Assembly (NCBI GenBank): GCA_017312345.1
Contig: BLAA01000001.1
Location: 3,056,009 to 3,120,008, forward strand
Reading direction: 5' to 3'
DNA length: 64,000 bases
From: Candidatus Denitrolinea symbiosum
Lineage (GTDB): Bacteria; Chloroflexota; Anaerolineae; Anaerolineales; Villigracilaceae
A program made the translations under genes and the position numbers. This document shows, in pieces, positions 42,431 to 50,121 of the stretch (position 1 is its first letter; each line of letters begins with the position of its first letter). Under the pieces are notes generated by a model. The model was given only the letters and a program-made list of their open reading frames with translations, made no database searches and was not told the DNA's origin.

Positions 42431-42473
42431 CGCCGGGCGAACCCGTCCACGAATGCGGCACGAATTCGCGAAT
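42431..42473 (+). repeat. 43-bp dispersed repeat, copy C
   Basis: Third copy, on the same strand as copies A and B, downstream of the first cassette and upstream of mvaD. Copies A/B and C therefore bracket cassette 1. Confidence 0.85.
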
Positions 42474-42589
42474 TCTATCGCGAATGCCGCGAACGCCAGC
42501 GCTCACTGACGCCGACCGCTACATCGTCCCATAGCCGGTCGTTCGTGGTAAACTCGCGTCGAAGATCATGAAAGGGTTGTTTTCATAAA

Positions 42590-43570
42590 ATGTCCGGCAT
42601 CTTCTCCGCGACAGCCGTCGCCTGCGCTAATATCGCCCTCGTTAAATATTGGGGCAACCGCGACGACGCGCTGCGGATTCCAGCCAACGGCTCCATCTCC
42701 ATGAACCTGGGCGGGCTGTTCACGCGCACCTCCGTCAGTTTTCAGCCCTCGCTGCCCTTCGACGAACTCATCCTCAACGGCCGCGAAACGACGGGCAAGG
42801 GACTGCAGCGCGTCACCGAGATGCTCGACCTCGTCCGCGCGCAGACGGGACTCGTCCACCGCGCGGAAGTCGTCAGCGAGAACAACTTCCCCTCCAGCGC
42901 GGGGATCGCCTCCTCGGCCGCGGCCTTCGCGGCCCTCGCCCTCGCTGCCTCCCACGCCGCGGGCTGGACTCTGTCCGAGGAAGGGTTATCGCGCCTGGCG
43001 CGGCGCGGCTCGGGGTCGGCCTGCCGCTCCATCCCCGGCGGCTTCGTGGAATGGCGCGCGGGGACGCGCGACGAGGACTCCTTCGCCGTCTCCATCGCCC
43101 CGCCCGAACACTGGGACCTGGCGGACTGCATCGCCATCGTCCACGCGGGACGCAAAAAGACCGGCTCCACCGAGGGACACGCGCTCGCGCCGACCAGCCC
43201 GCTCCAGGCGGCGCGCGTGGACGACGCCCCGCGTCGACTCGACCTCTGCCGCCGCGCCGTCCTCGGGCGCGACTTCGACGCGCTGGCGCGCGTCATCGAA
43301 CTGGATTCCGACATGATGCACGCGGTCATGCAGACGTCCACGCCCCCGCTTCTCTATTGGCAGGCCGCGACCGTGGAGATCTTCCGCGCGGTGCGCGAGT
43401 GGCGCGCTTCGGGACTGCCGGTCGCGTACACCGTCGACGCGGGACCGAACGTCCACGTGATCTGCCCGCGCGAGGTCCGCGCAGAGACGGAGCGCCGCCT
43501 GCGCGAAATCCCCGGCGTGGGCGAAGTCCTCGTCGCGGAAGTCGGCGGCGCGGCGCGGCTGGCAGATTAA
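42590..43570 (+). CDS. mvaD: Diphosphomevalonate (or phosphomevalonate) decarboxylase
   Basis: A 326-residue GHMP-kinase-fold decarboxylase of the mevalonate pathway. Family landmarks are ANIALVKYWGNRDD (near residues 13-26), NNFPSSAGIASSAAAF (phosphate-binding loop, near 98-113), RRGSGSACRSIPGGFVEW and the late TVDAGPNVHVI with the catalytic Asp. It makes IPP from mevalonate diphosphate. In some Chloroflexota, homologues instead decarboxylate mevalonate 5-phosphate for isopentenyl phosphate kinase, and the sequence alone does not settle this. It stands alone between the two lipoprotein cassettes. Confidence 0.9.
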   Translation: MSGIFSATAVACANIALVKYWGNRDDALRIPANGSISMNLGGLFTRTSVSFQPSLPFDELILNGRETTGKGLQRVTEMLDLVRAQTGLVHRAEVVSENNFPSSAGIASSAAAFAALALAASHAAGWTLSEEGLSRLARRGSGSACRSIPGGFVEWRAGTRDEDSFAVSIAPPEHWDLADCIAIVHAGRKKTGSTEGHALAPTSPLQAARVDDAPRRLDLCRRAVLGRDFDALARVIELDSDMMHAVMQTSTPPLLYWQAATVEIFRAVREWRASGLPVAYTVDAGPNVHVICPREVRAETERRLREIPGVGEVLVAEVGGAARLAD

Positions 43571-43677
43571 GCGGCCGCCTGAGCGGAGCCGCGAGCGGGC
43601 GCTGGATACATGCCCCCGCCCGGCGTCTTTCAAGAGGGCGGCGCAGCGTCGAACGAATGGGTCAAAACGAGGTCCTG

Positions 43678-44976
43678 ATGAAAATCGTCCTGTCTCTGTG
43701 CTTTGTCATTCTGCTGGCGGGCTGCGCGCCGACCCTCACCCCGGTCCCCTCGCCCGTTGAGGAGCCGCCCACGACAGCCGCCACGCGAACGCCAGTCCCG
43801 CCGACGGCGACCGCGACCGTCACGCCGATGCCAAAGTTGACGCGGGAAGATTTGAAGTCAATGTCGGGCGCGGATAAGTTGAAGATGGCCCCGCAGGCGG
43901 AGAGCGCGCCGGAGGACGTCGTCTCGTCGTTTGCGGCGGGGGAGAGCGCCAGGGACATCGCCTGGAGCGGGAAGTCGCTGACCTTCTGGGATCGCGTCGT
44001 CGCCTATGAAGGGACGACCAAATCGGGCGAGAAGGTGACGCTGTATTACGATCTCGAAAGCGGACAGTGGGCGAAGCAGTACGCGGACTTCGACGAGGTG
44101 TCGAAGATCCCCGCCGACGAGGTCGCGGAGACGATGGTCATCGGCGGACAATTGGCGAAAAACAAACCCGCCTTCGTCCGCGAATGGCCCGATCAGACGG
44201 AAAAGACGCTGGACGGAAAGATGGTCTTCCGCGACGAGCATGGCAATCCGCTGGCGGTCTTCGACGTTGGGAGCGGCGGGTGGCTGGCGCCGGAGCAGGC
44301 GGGCGTGGACTTCCCGTTGGAAATTGCGACCGAAGCCAGAGCCGACGGCAAATATCCCAAATACGACGTTGAGAAGATAGGCGGGATTGATAAATTTATG
44401 GAGTTTCTGGTCGCGTCGGAAGCGCAGGCGCTTCGCGAGGGAAAGGTGGCGGTGGATCCGCAGGCGGTCAATTATGGGTGGAATCGGTTTGAACTTGAAG
44501 GGCCGAGAGGTGTTCCAATTGATGTAAAATATTTTGGTCCTATCTACAATGTAAATGACAGCTCAAATCACGAGCCACCTTACAAAGTTGTTTCCATTGG
44601 CGTAATAGATGGCTCGATGTTTGGTCCGAAATACGCAGGCAGGGAATTGTATCTATATGGTATTGCGATTAATAACCCAAATCCAACCGGCGATCTTGAA
44701 AAAACGACTAGTGGTTTATTGCATATTGTAATTCCTAAAGATAATGATTTACTAGGCATGCATTTGGACTATATAAAAGACGGGTCAAGGGGAATTTTGC
44801 TTATGGGGAAATCATCTGGTGGTGATAATTATTTCTGGTACGTTGACCCCTTAAATGATTTTCAAGGCGGCGGCGACTATAAAGAAGAACTTTTACAAAG
44901 ATTGGTTGACAAAGGCAAATGGGCAGTTATTTCTCCAGAAATGGAAGTGATAATTTACTTTGGGAGATTTAATTGA
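43678..44976 (+). CDS. Cassette lipoprotein 2 (conserved N-terminal half, variable C-terminal half)
   Basis: A 432-residue lipoprotein paralogous to the gene at 39374. Signal peptide and lipobox (LLAGC), P/T-rich linker and the domain ending with DGKMVFRDEHG and LAVFDV (to about residue 200) are nearly identical to lipoprotein 1 in protein and DNA. The C-terminal 230 residues are different; from about 44490 the DNA turns AT-rich although the frame continues. GAGG precedes the ATG. A Cys-rich exported protein gene follows after 30 bp, as in cassette 1. Function is unknown. Confidence 0.82.
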   Translation: MKIVLSLCFVILLAGCAPTLTPVPSPVEEPPTTAATRTPVPPTATATVTPMPKLTREDLKSMSGADKLKMAPQAESAPEDVVSSFAAGESARDIAWSGKSLTFWDRVVAYEGTTKSGEKVTLYYDLESGQWAKQYADFDEVSKIPADEVAETMVIGGQLAKNKPAFVREWPDQTEKTLDGKMVFRDEHGNPLAVFDVGSGGWLAPEQAGVDFPLEIATEARADGKYPKYDVEKIGGIDKFMEFLVASEAQALREGKVAVDPQAVNYGWNRFELEGPRGVPIDVKYFGPIYNVNDSSNHEPPYKVVSIGVIDGSMFGPKYAGRELYLYGIAINNPNPTGDLEKTTSGLLHIVIPKDNDLLGMHLDYIKDGSRGILLMGKSSGGDNYFWYVDPLNDFQGGGDYKEELLQRLVDKGKWAVISPEMEVIIYFGRFN

Positions 44977-45000
44977 TAAAAAAACACGATCTGCTAATAT
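44973..45000 (+). promoter_or_regulatory. Promoter of Cys-rich protein 2, leaderless arrangement
   Basis: TTGATA (44973-44978), 16-bp spacer, TAATAT (44995-45000), then 6 nt to ATG 45007. It starts within the lipoprotein 2 stop region. Confidence 0.65.
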
Positions 45001-45006
45001 GAAATC

Positions 45007-45417
45007 ATGGAAGCAAATTTCCGTGGGATAAGAACTATTTTTTTGGGGGTGTACATTGCTTGTTTTTTGTTTTTTGTGTTTACTTCACAGTTACCCAAAC
45101 TCTACGCTCAAGAAGGGAGAGATTGTTGTCTACAATCAGACTGTGACTTTGGATATACCTGCATTCCTCCGAATGGAAAGTGTAATATAAACAATAACCC
45201 CGGCTCCTGCACAAAAACCCAGAACCAATGCTCTCCGGGGACGCTCAATTGTCCGCCCGGGCAGTATTGTGTGGACTATATTTGCATCACGCTCGGTCCC
45301 GGCACGCCGACGCCGGGAGGAGGAAGCTATGAGTATCAAAGGTGTCCCGACGGACAGGCGCTGTCCTGTGGGACGGTGGCGGAGGCGGGGTCGCCCCCGC
45401 CAACCGTCCCTGCCTGA
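45007..45417 (+). CDS. Cys-rich exported protein 2 of the cassette
   Basis: A 136-residue protein with a hydrophobic N-terminal signal (about residues 11-35, ending LYAQEGRDCC). The mature part has about ten cysteines in spacing reminiscent of EGF or knottin-like modules (CCLQSDCDFGYTC; CSPGTLNCPPGQYC). A P/T/G linker precedes the module GGSYEYQRCPDGQALSCGT shared with Cys-rich protein 1. No SD sequence; a good promoter lies 6 nt before the ATG. The N-terminal domain is unrelated to that of protein 1. Function is unknown; it is probably secreted or surface-held. Confidence 0.72.
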   Translation: MEANFRGIRTIFLGVYIACFLFFVFTSQLPKLYAQEGRDCCLQSDCDFGYTCIPPNGKCNINNNPGSCTKTQNQCSPGTLNCPPGQYCVDYICITLGPGTPTPGGGSYEYQRCPDGQALSCGTVAEAGSPPPTVPA

Positions 45418-45448
45418 AACCGGCCTAGCCCAAATTAATTTTTTATTG

Positions 45449-45461
45449 TATAGTTGACCCC
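45449..45461 (+). promoter_or_regulatory. -10 box placed for a leaderless start
   Basis: TATAGT (45449-45454) lies 7 nt before ATG 45462; no SD sequence. Confidence 0.45.
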
Positions 45462-46298
45462 ATGACAACCGCCAATCTCTACGAACAACAGATTCTCAAA
45501 TTCCGCGCGGAACGCGAAGCCCGCCTGAGGGACAATGAACGCAGCTGGCTGTCGCTCGCGGGACTGTACTGGCTGGAGGAGGGAAACAACGCCTTCGGCA
45601 GCGATCCAGAAAACGACATCCAATTGGGCTATGCGGCGGTCCCGGCCCGCGCGGGCGTATTCCAATACAGGAATAGCGCGGTCGTCCTCCGAGTCAACGA
45701 CGGAGTGGAAATGACCTGCAACGGCGCGCCCGTCAAATCGAAGGCCCTCCGCATGGACATCGAGGAGAATCCCGATTTCATCGAGTTGGGAAACCTCCTT
45801 ATGGTGGTCATCAAGCGCGGAAACAACTGCCTGATCCGAGTCTGGGACAAGGCCAATCCCGCGCGGACGAATTTCACCGGCCTCAAATATTTCCCCGTCA
45901 ACCCCGATTACCGCGTCACGGCCACGTTCATCCCCTACGAGCCGGCCCGCATCCTGAAGATCCGCGACGTGATCGGGGAGGAATACGACGTGCAGTTTCC
46001 CGGCTTCGCCGTCTTCACCCTGGCCGGCAAGGAATGCCGCCTCGAAGCCGAAAAAACTCCCGAGGGTCTCTTCTTCAACTTCTACGACCCCACCAACGGG
46101 AACGGCTCCTACCCGGGCGGGCGTTTTCTCTCCGCCGACCCGCCGCAGGGACGCGACCTGATCGTTGACTTCAACCTGGCCTTCAACCCGCCCTGCGCCT
46201 ACACCGACTACGCCACCTGTCCCCTGCCGCCCTCGCAGAACCGGCTTCCCATCCGCATCCCCGCGGGGGAGATGATCTATCGTCGCCACCACGGATAG
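45462..46298 (+). CDS. DUF1684 family protein
   Basis: A 278-residue protein matching the DUF1684 family: an N-terminal helix with RAEREARLRDNERSWLSLAGLYWLEEGNNAFGSD (landmark near residues 16-48), a central beta-rich domain, and the characteristic C terminus DFNLAFNPPCAYTDYATCPLPPSQNRLP. The family is widespread and soluble; its biochemical role is not established. The start is supported by the family N terminus and a -10 box 7 nt upstream. A strong terminator follows. Confidence 0.88.
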   Translation: MTTANLYEQQILKFRAEREARLRDNERSWLSLAGLYWLEEGNNAFGSDPENDIQLGYAAVPARAGVFQYRNSAVVLRVNDGVEMTCNGAPVKSKALRMDIEENPDFIELGNLLMVVIKRGNNCLIRVWDKANPARTNFTGLKYFPVNPDYRVTATFIPYEPARILKIRDVIGEEYDVQFPGFAVFTLAGKECRLEAEKTPEGLFFNFYDPTNGNGSYPGGRFLSADPPQGRDLIVDFNLAFNPPCAYTDYATCPLPPSQNRLPIRIPAGEMIYRRHHG

Positions 46299-46302
46299 CG
46301 CG

Positions 46303-46337
46303 GCGGCGCGAGACAATCTCTCGCGCCGCTTTTTTTA
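46303..46337 (+). terminator. Strong intrinsic terminator after the DUF1684 gene
   Basis: 11-bp stem gcggcgcgaga / tctcgcgccgc, 5-nt loop, followed by eight T. Confidence 0.93.
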
Positions 46338-46426
46338 TTCGACAACCGTCTCCCCACTTTCTTCGCGCCCGATATCGTCAACCCAAAACAGGATAAAATT
46401 GCCTGAACTTTTATCGGGAGATGTCC

Positions 46427-47323
46427 ATGAAACTAAGACCCTGGCAGATCATCGTCTCGCTCGCCCTGCTCGTTTTATTTTTCTTCCTCGTCCTGACGCC
46501 CGGCGCGCCGGCGCATCCCTATTATGAGGGACTGTCCGCGCCGCGGGTGATCGCCCACCAGGGCGGCGACGGCATCTGGCCGGGCGACACGCTCTTCGCG
46601 TTCGAAAAAGCCGTCGAAATCGGGGCGGACGTCCTGGAGATGGACGCGCACATCACGAAGGACGGTCAGATCGTCCTGATGCACGACGAAAAAGTGGATC
46701 GCACCACCGACGGCGCGGGCCTCATCGAAGACCTGACACTGGCCGAATTGAAACAACTCGACGCGGCCTATCGCTGGAGCGCGGACAACGGAGCCACGTT
46801 CCCTTACCGGGGGCGGGGAATCCAGGTCCCCGCGTTGGAGGAACTCTTCCAAAAATTCCCGCAACTGCATTACGTCATCGAAATCAAATTGACCGAGAAC
46901 CCGATCGAACAACCCCTGTGCAGCCTGATCCGCAAATACGACATGCAGGATAAAGTCCTCGTCGCCTCCTTCCACGACGAGGCGATGCAGAACTTCCGCG
47001 CGGCGTGTCCCGAAGTCGCGACCTCCGCCTCGCGCGGCGAGACGACGAAATTCGTGCTGCTCGGCAAGATCTTCCTCAGCGGACTGGCCGCGCCCGGCTA
47101 CGAAGCGCTCCAGCCGCCGTACGACCCGGCAGAGTCGTACAACATCCCCGTCATGACCCGCCGCTTCATCCGCGAGGCGCACGCCAAAAACATCAAGGTC
47201 GAGCCGTGGACGGTGGACGATCCAGAACTAATGCGGCAGTACATCGAATGGGGCGTGGACGGCATCATCACCGACCGTCCCGACCTGATGATGGACATGT
47301 TGAAAAGTTTAGGTTTGCGGTGA
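46427..47323 (+). CDS. Glycerophosphodiester phosphodiesterase, membrane-anchored
   Basis: A 298-residue GDPD-type TIM barrel. One N-terminal hydrophobic segment (IIVSLALLVLFFFLVL) anchors or exports it. Catalytic landmarks: VIAHQGGDGIWPGDTLFAF (general acid/base His, but HQGG where HRG is usual), EMDAHITKDGQIVLMHDEKVDRTTDG (metal Glu/Asp and second His) and VEPWTVDDPELM near the end. It hydrolyses deacylated phospholipids to glycerol 3-phosphate and alcohol. ATG 46427 has GGGAG 6 nt upstream; the ATG at 46421 is too close. Its stop overlaps the next gene. Confidence 0.88.
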   Translation: MKLRPWQIIVSLALLVLFFFLVLTPGAPAHPYYEGLSAPRVIAHQGGDGIWPGDTLFAFEKAVEIGADVLEMDAHITKDGQIVLMHDEKVDRTTDGAGLIEDLTLAELKQLDAAYRWSADNGATFPYRGRGIQVPALEELFQKFPQLHYVIEIKLTENPIEQPLCSLIRKYDMQDKVLVASFHDEAMQNFRAACPEVATSASRGETTKFVLLGKIFLSGLAAPGYEALQPPYDPAESYNIPVMTRRFIREAHAKNIKVEPWTVDDPELMRQYIEWGVDGIITDRPDLMMDMLKSLGLR

Positions 47324-48387
47324 AAGTCTTTTACTCCGAAACCCACCGCCTGCACAACCCCGCCTTCGAAGTCTTCGACGGCGGGCAGCGCATGCCTTAT
47401 TTCGAATCGCCCGAGCGAATGGAGCGAATCTTAAAAGCCCTGCGCGCTTCCGGCTGGGCGGAGATCGAGCCGCCGCGCGACTTCGGACTCGACCCGCTTC
47501 GCGCCGTCCATTCGGACGCGTACCTCGACTTCCTCGCCTCCGCCTGGACTGAGTGGCTGGTTGCCAATCCCGAGGCCGCCGCGGCCTCCGACAAGACCGC
47601 GCTCCTGCCCGCCACCTTCGCGGCCAAACGCGACCAGGTGCCCGAGTCGATCCTCGGCAAAGCGGGATTCTTCCTGCTCGACCTGAGCGTCCCCGTCGTG
47701 GAAGGAACTTACGCCGCGTCGCTCGCCTCCGCCAACTGCGCGTTGAGCGCGGCAGAATTCATCTCTCAAAACATCCAGGCCTCTTCCAATCGCCCATCTT
47801 CTGTTCCCAATTTATCGTTCGCGCTCTGCCGCCCTCCCGGCCACCACGCGGGACGCGAGATCGCGGGCGGATACTGCTTCCTCAACAACGCGGCCATCGC
47901 CGCGCAATGGCTGACGCGCTTCGGCAACGTCGCCATCCTCGATGTGGACTATCACGCGGGCAATGGGACGCAGGACATCTTCTACGCCCGCCGCGACGTG
48001 CTGACGATCTCCATTCACGCCGACCCTGCCTTCGAGTATCCCTACTATGCTGGATACGCGCAAGAGACGGGCGAGGGCGAGGGCCTCGGATTCCACCGCA
48101 ACTTCCCCCTCCCCGCCGGGGCGGACGCCGCGTCTTATTTCGCCGCGCTGGAAGAGGCCTGCGGGATGATCGCGTCGTACCGACCCGCCTCGCTCATCGT
48201 CTCGCTTGGGATGGACGTTTACGGCGGCGACCCGCTCGGCAAGTTCAAGATCACGCGCGAGGAGATCACGGAAATCGGCCGCCGCGTCCGCGCGCTGGGG
48301 CTGCCGACCGCCGTCGTCATGGAAGGCGGATACAACACGGACGAGTTGGGAAACAACGTCGCCGCGTTCTTGCAGAATTTTGCGTAG
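47320..48387 (+). CDS. Histone-deacetylase superfamily hydrolase (acetylpolyamine amidohydrolase-like)
   Basis: A 355-residue class II HDAC-like zinc hydrolase. Landmarks: FVLxx-type N terminus with MPYFESPERMERI, RPPGHHAGREIAGGYCFLNN (active-site HH), AILDVDYHAGNGTQDIFY (zinc Asp and His) and LGMDVYGGDPLGKFKIT with the second zinc Asp. These enzymes remove acetyl groups from polyamines or other acetylated small molecules in bacteria. The GTG start overlaps the GDPD stop (GTGA), so the two are translationally coupled. Confidence 0.88.
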   Translation: MKVFYSETHRLHNPAFEVFDGGQRMPYFESPERMERILKALRASGWAEIEPPRDFGLDPLRAVHSDAYLDFLASAWTEWLVANPEAAAASDKTALLPATFAAKRDQVPESILGKAGFFLLDLSVPVVEGTYAASLASANCALSAAEFISQNIQASSNRPSSVPNLSFALCRPPGHHAGREIAGGYCFLNNAAIAAQWLTRFGNVAILDVDYHAGNGTQDIFYARRDVLTISIHADPAFEYPYYAGYAQETGEGEGLGFHRNFPLPAGADAASYFAALEEACGMIASYRPASLIVSLGMDVYGGDPLGKFKITREEITEIGRRVRALGLPTAVVMEGGYNTDELGNNVAAFLQNFA

Positions 48388-48408
48388 CCCGATCTTCTCA
48401 CAATTCCA

Positions 48409-48437
48409 TTGACAAATTAGACCATCCGTTCTAATAT
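48409..48437 (+). promoter_or_regulatory. Near-consensus promoter of the radical SAM gene, leaderless arrangement
   Basis: TTGACA (48409-48414), 17-bp spacer, TAATAT (48432-48437), 6 nt, GTG start at 48444. Confidence 0.75.
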
Positions 48438-48443
48438 CAAGGC

Positions 48444-49601
48444 GTGGACGCCATCTCCCGCCTGAAATTGCTTTCCTCCCAAATGTCCTTCGAGGCAGAC
48501 GTGGAACGCCGCGCCGAGGCCGCGCGTCCCGCCTGCTTTTCCCCAAAAGAACAAGATCAGGCCTTCATCCACCCCGCGCAACTCCCCAACGGAAAAAACA
48601 TCCTCCTGCTGAAGACCCTGCTCTCCTCCGCCTGCGAGCGGGACTGCTTCTACTGTCCCTTCCGCGCGGGGCGGGACTTTCGCCGCGCCACATTCAAGCC
48701 GGAGGAGTTCGCCGACCTGTTCGGCAAGTTGACGCACTCGGGCGCGGCCGAAGGGATTTTCCTCAGTTCGGGGCTGGCAGGCGGAGGCCCGCGCACGCAG
48801 GACAAACTCCTCGACACGGCAGACATCCTCCGCCGCAAACTCGGCTTCCGCGGCTACATCCACTTGAAGATCATGCCCGGCGCGGAGAAAGACCAGGTCT
48901 ACCGCGCCATGCAGCTGGCGGACCGCGTCTCGATCAACCTTGAAGCGCCGAACACAAACCGCCTCGCCAAACTCGCGCCGCACAAAATCTTCCTCGAAGA
49001 ACTGCTCCAGCCCTTGAAATGGGTGGACGAGATCCGCAGGACCGTCCCCGCTCACAAAGGCTGGAACGGACGCTGGCCTTCCTCGGTGACTCAATTCGTC
49101 GCGGGCGGCGCGGACGAATCGGACCTCGAACTGCTCGCCACGACAGATTGGCTGCACAAAAACGTCCGACTCAGCCGCGCCTACTTCTCGGCGTTCTCTC
49201 CCATTCCAAACACGCCGCTCGAAAACAAAGCCGCGGTGGACCCGCTGCGCGAACACCGTCTCTACCAGGCCTCGTTCCTGCTGCGGGACTACGGCTTCGA
49301 CCTCGAGGAACTTCCCTTCGCGGACGGCGCCAACCTCCCGCTCGATTCGGACCCGAAACTCGCGTGGGCGCGCAAGAACCTGACCGGGCGGCCGGTGGAA
49401 GTCAATCGGGCGGACCGGCGCGAGTTGATGCGCGTCCCGGGCATCGGTCCGAAGGGAGCCGAGGCCATCTTGAAAGCGCGCCGCCAGGGACGTTTGCGCG
49501 AGTTGTCCAATTTGCGGAAACTCGGCATTGTCGTCCAGCGCGCCGCGCCGTTTGTGTTGGTGAACGGAAAAAGAGACCCGCAGCAAATGCGGCTGTTTTG
49601 A
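48444..49601 (+). CDS. Putative DNA modification/repair radical SAM protein with helix-hairpin-helix
   Basis: A 385-residue radical SAM protein. The 4Fe-4S/SAM site is CERDCFYC (near residues 63-70), with the GIFLSSGLAGGG segment that contacts SAM. The C-terminal part (about 325-370) is a helix-hairpin-helix DNA-binding module (ELMRVPGIGPKGAEAIL, then LSNLRKLGI). This combination defines the family annotated as putative DNA modification/repair radical SAM protein, whose reaction is unknown. GTG start: no SD, but a near-consensus promoter lies 6 nt upstream, and ISRLKLLSSQMSFEADV fits the family N terminus. In many genomes it is paired with a UdgX-like partner, not seen here. Confidence 0.88.
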   Translation: MDAISRLKLLSSQMSFEADVERRAEAARPACFSPKEQDQAFIHPAQLPNGKNILLLKTLLSSACERDCFYCPFRAGRDFRRATFKPEEFADLFGKLTHSGAAEGIFLSSGLAGGGPRTQDKLLDTADILRRKLGFRGYIHLKIMPGAEKDQVYRAMQLADRVSINLEAPNTNRLAKLAPHKIFLEELLQPLKWVDEIRRTVPAHKGWNGRWPSSVTQFVAGGADESDLELLATTDWLHKNVRLSRAYFSAFSPIPNTPLENKAAVDPLREHRLYQASFLLRDYGFDLEELPFADGANLPLDSDPKLAWARKNLTGRPVEVNRADRRELMRVPGIGPKGAEAILKARRQGRLRELSNLRKLGIVVQRAAPFVLVNGKRDPQQMRLF

Positions 49602-49602
49602 C

Positions 49603-50013
49603 CTATCCCCTCAACTTGCGATACGCGCCCTCCCAGGGTTTGCCGAGACGGTGATTCTCGCTGACCTGCACCTTGCCCAATCTCTGCGCGATCTGCGGCA
49701 GGAGCATTGCCACCGCGCCCCAGTCGTCGCCGAGGACGGCGGCTTTCATCTTTTCGGCAATTGTTCCCGCCCACATCCATTCCATGCGGAAGCGGTCTGC
49801 CTTGACCCAGTAATCGCGCTTCTCCCACGCGGCCACGGAGGCGTCAATCCCCTCCGCGATGGCCGAAAGCGCCAGGGCGATGAACGCGGCCAGGTCGCGC
49901 GCGGCCGCCGTCGGTTCGGATTGTTTCGCCAGTTCACGGATGGCGATCACGATGGCTTTGGTCAGTCGGGTACGGTCTTTCCCCGCAGAATCGGGGTTGA
50001 TCACGCGGCTCAA
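49603..50013 (-). CDS. Conserved hypothetical protein, soluble helical
   Basis: A 136-residue protein of unknown function. Mostly helical, with SAGKDRTRLTKAIVIAIREL at the N terminus, an Ala-rich central helix and a charged end (GKPWEGAYRKLRG). There are no membrane segments or enzyme motifs. The open frame extends far upstream through the divergent gene, but a TATAAT box lies at 50056-50051 on the minus strand. The TTG at 50013 has GGAG 7 nt upstream and is the best start. It is convergent with the radical SAM gene (stop codons 1 bp apart). Confidence 0.6.
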   Translation of the reverse strand: MSRVINPDSAGKDRTRLTKAIVIAIRELAKQSEPTAAARDLAAFIALALSAIAEGIDASVAAWEKRDYWVKADRFRMEWMWAGTIAEKMKAAVLGDDWGAVAMLLPQIAQRLGKVQVSENHRLGKPWEGAYRKLRG

Positions 50014-50121
50014 TGAAACGCTCCAATGCAGATATTTGAAACGAGGCGGGATTATACCTGAAGTTCCACTTGACGCCATTCGCAAAACTGTGGACAATGG
50101 GGATGCCAATTGGAGGCCCAC

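Noticed and set aside
39183..42473. CRISPR array suspected from the 43-bp repeats
   Set aside because: Only three copies with spacings of 50 bp and more than 3 kb, no regular spacers and no cas genes.
42649..43677. Upstream extension of lipoprotein 2 through mvaD (775-codon frame)
   Set aside because: The part before 43678 is an out-of-frame reading of mvaD; the lipoprotein signal peptide begins at ATG 43678 after a GAGG site.
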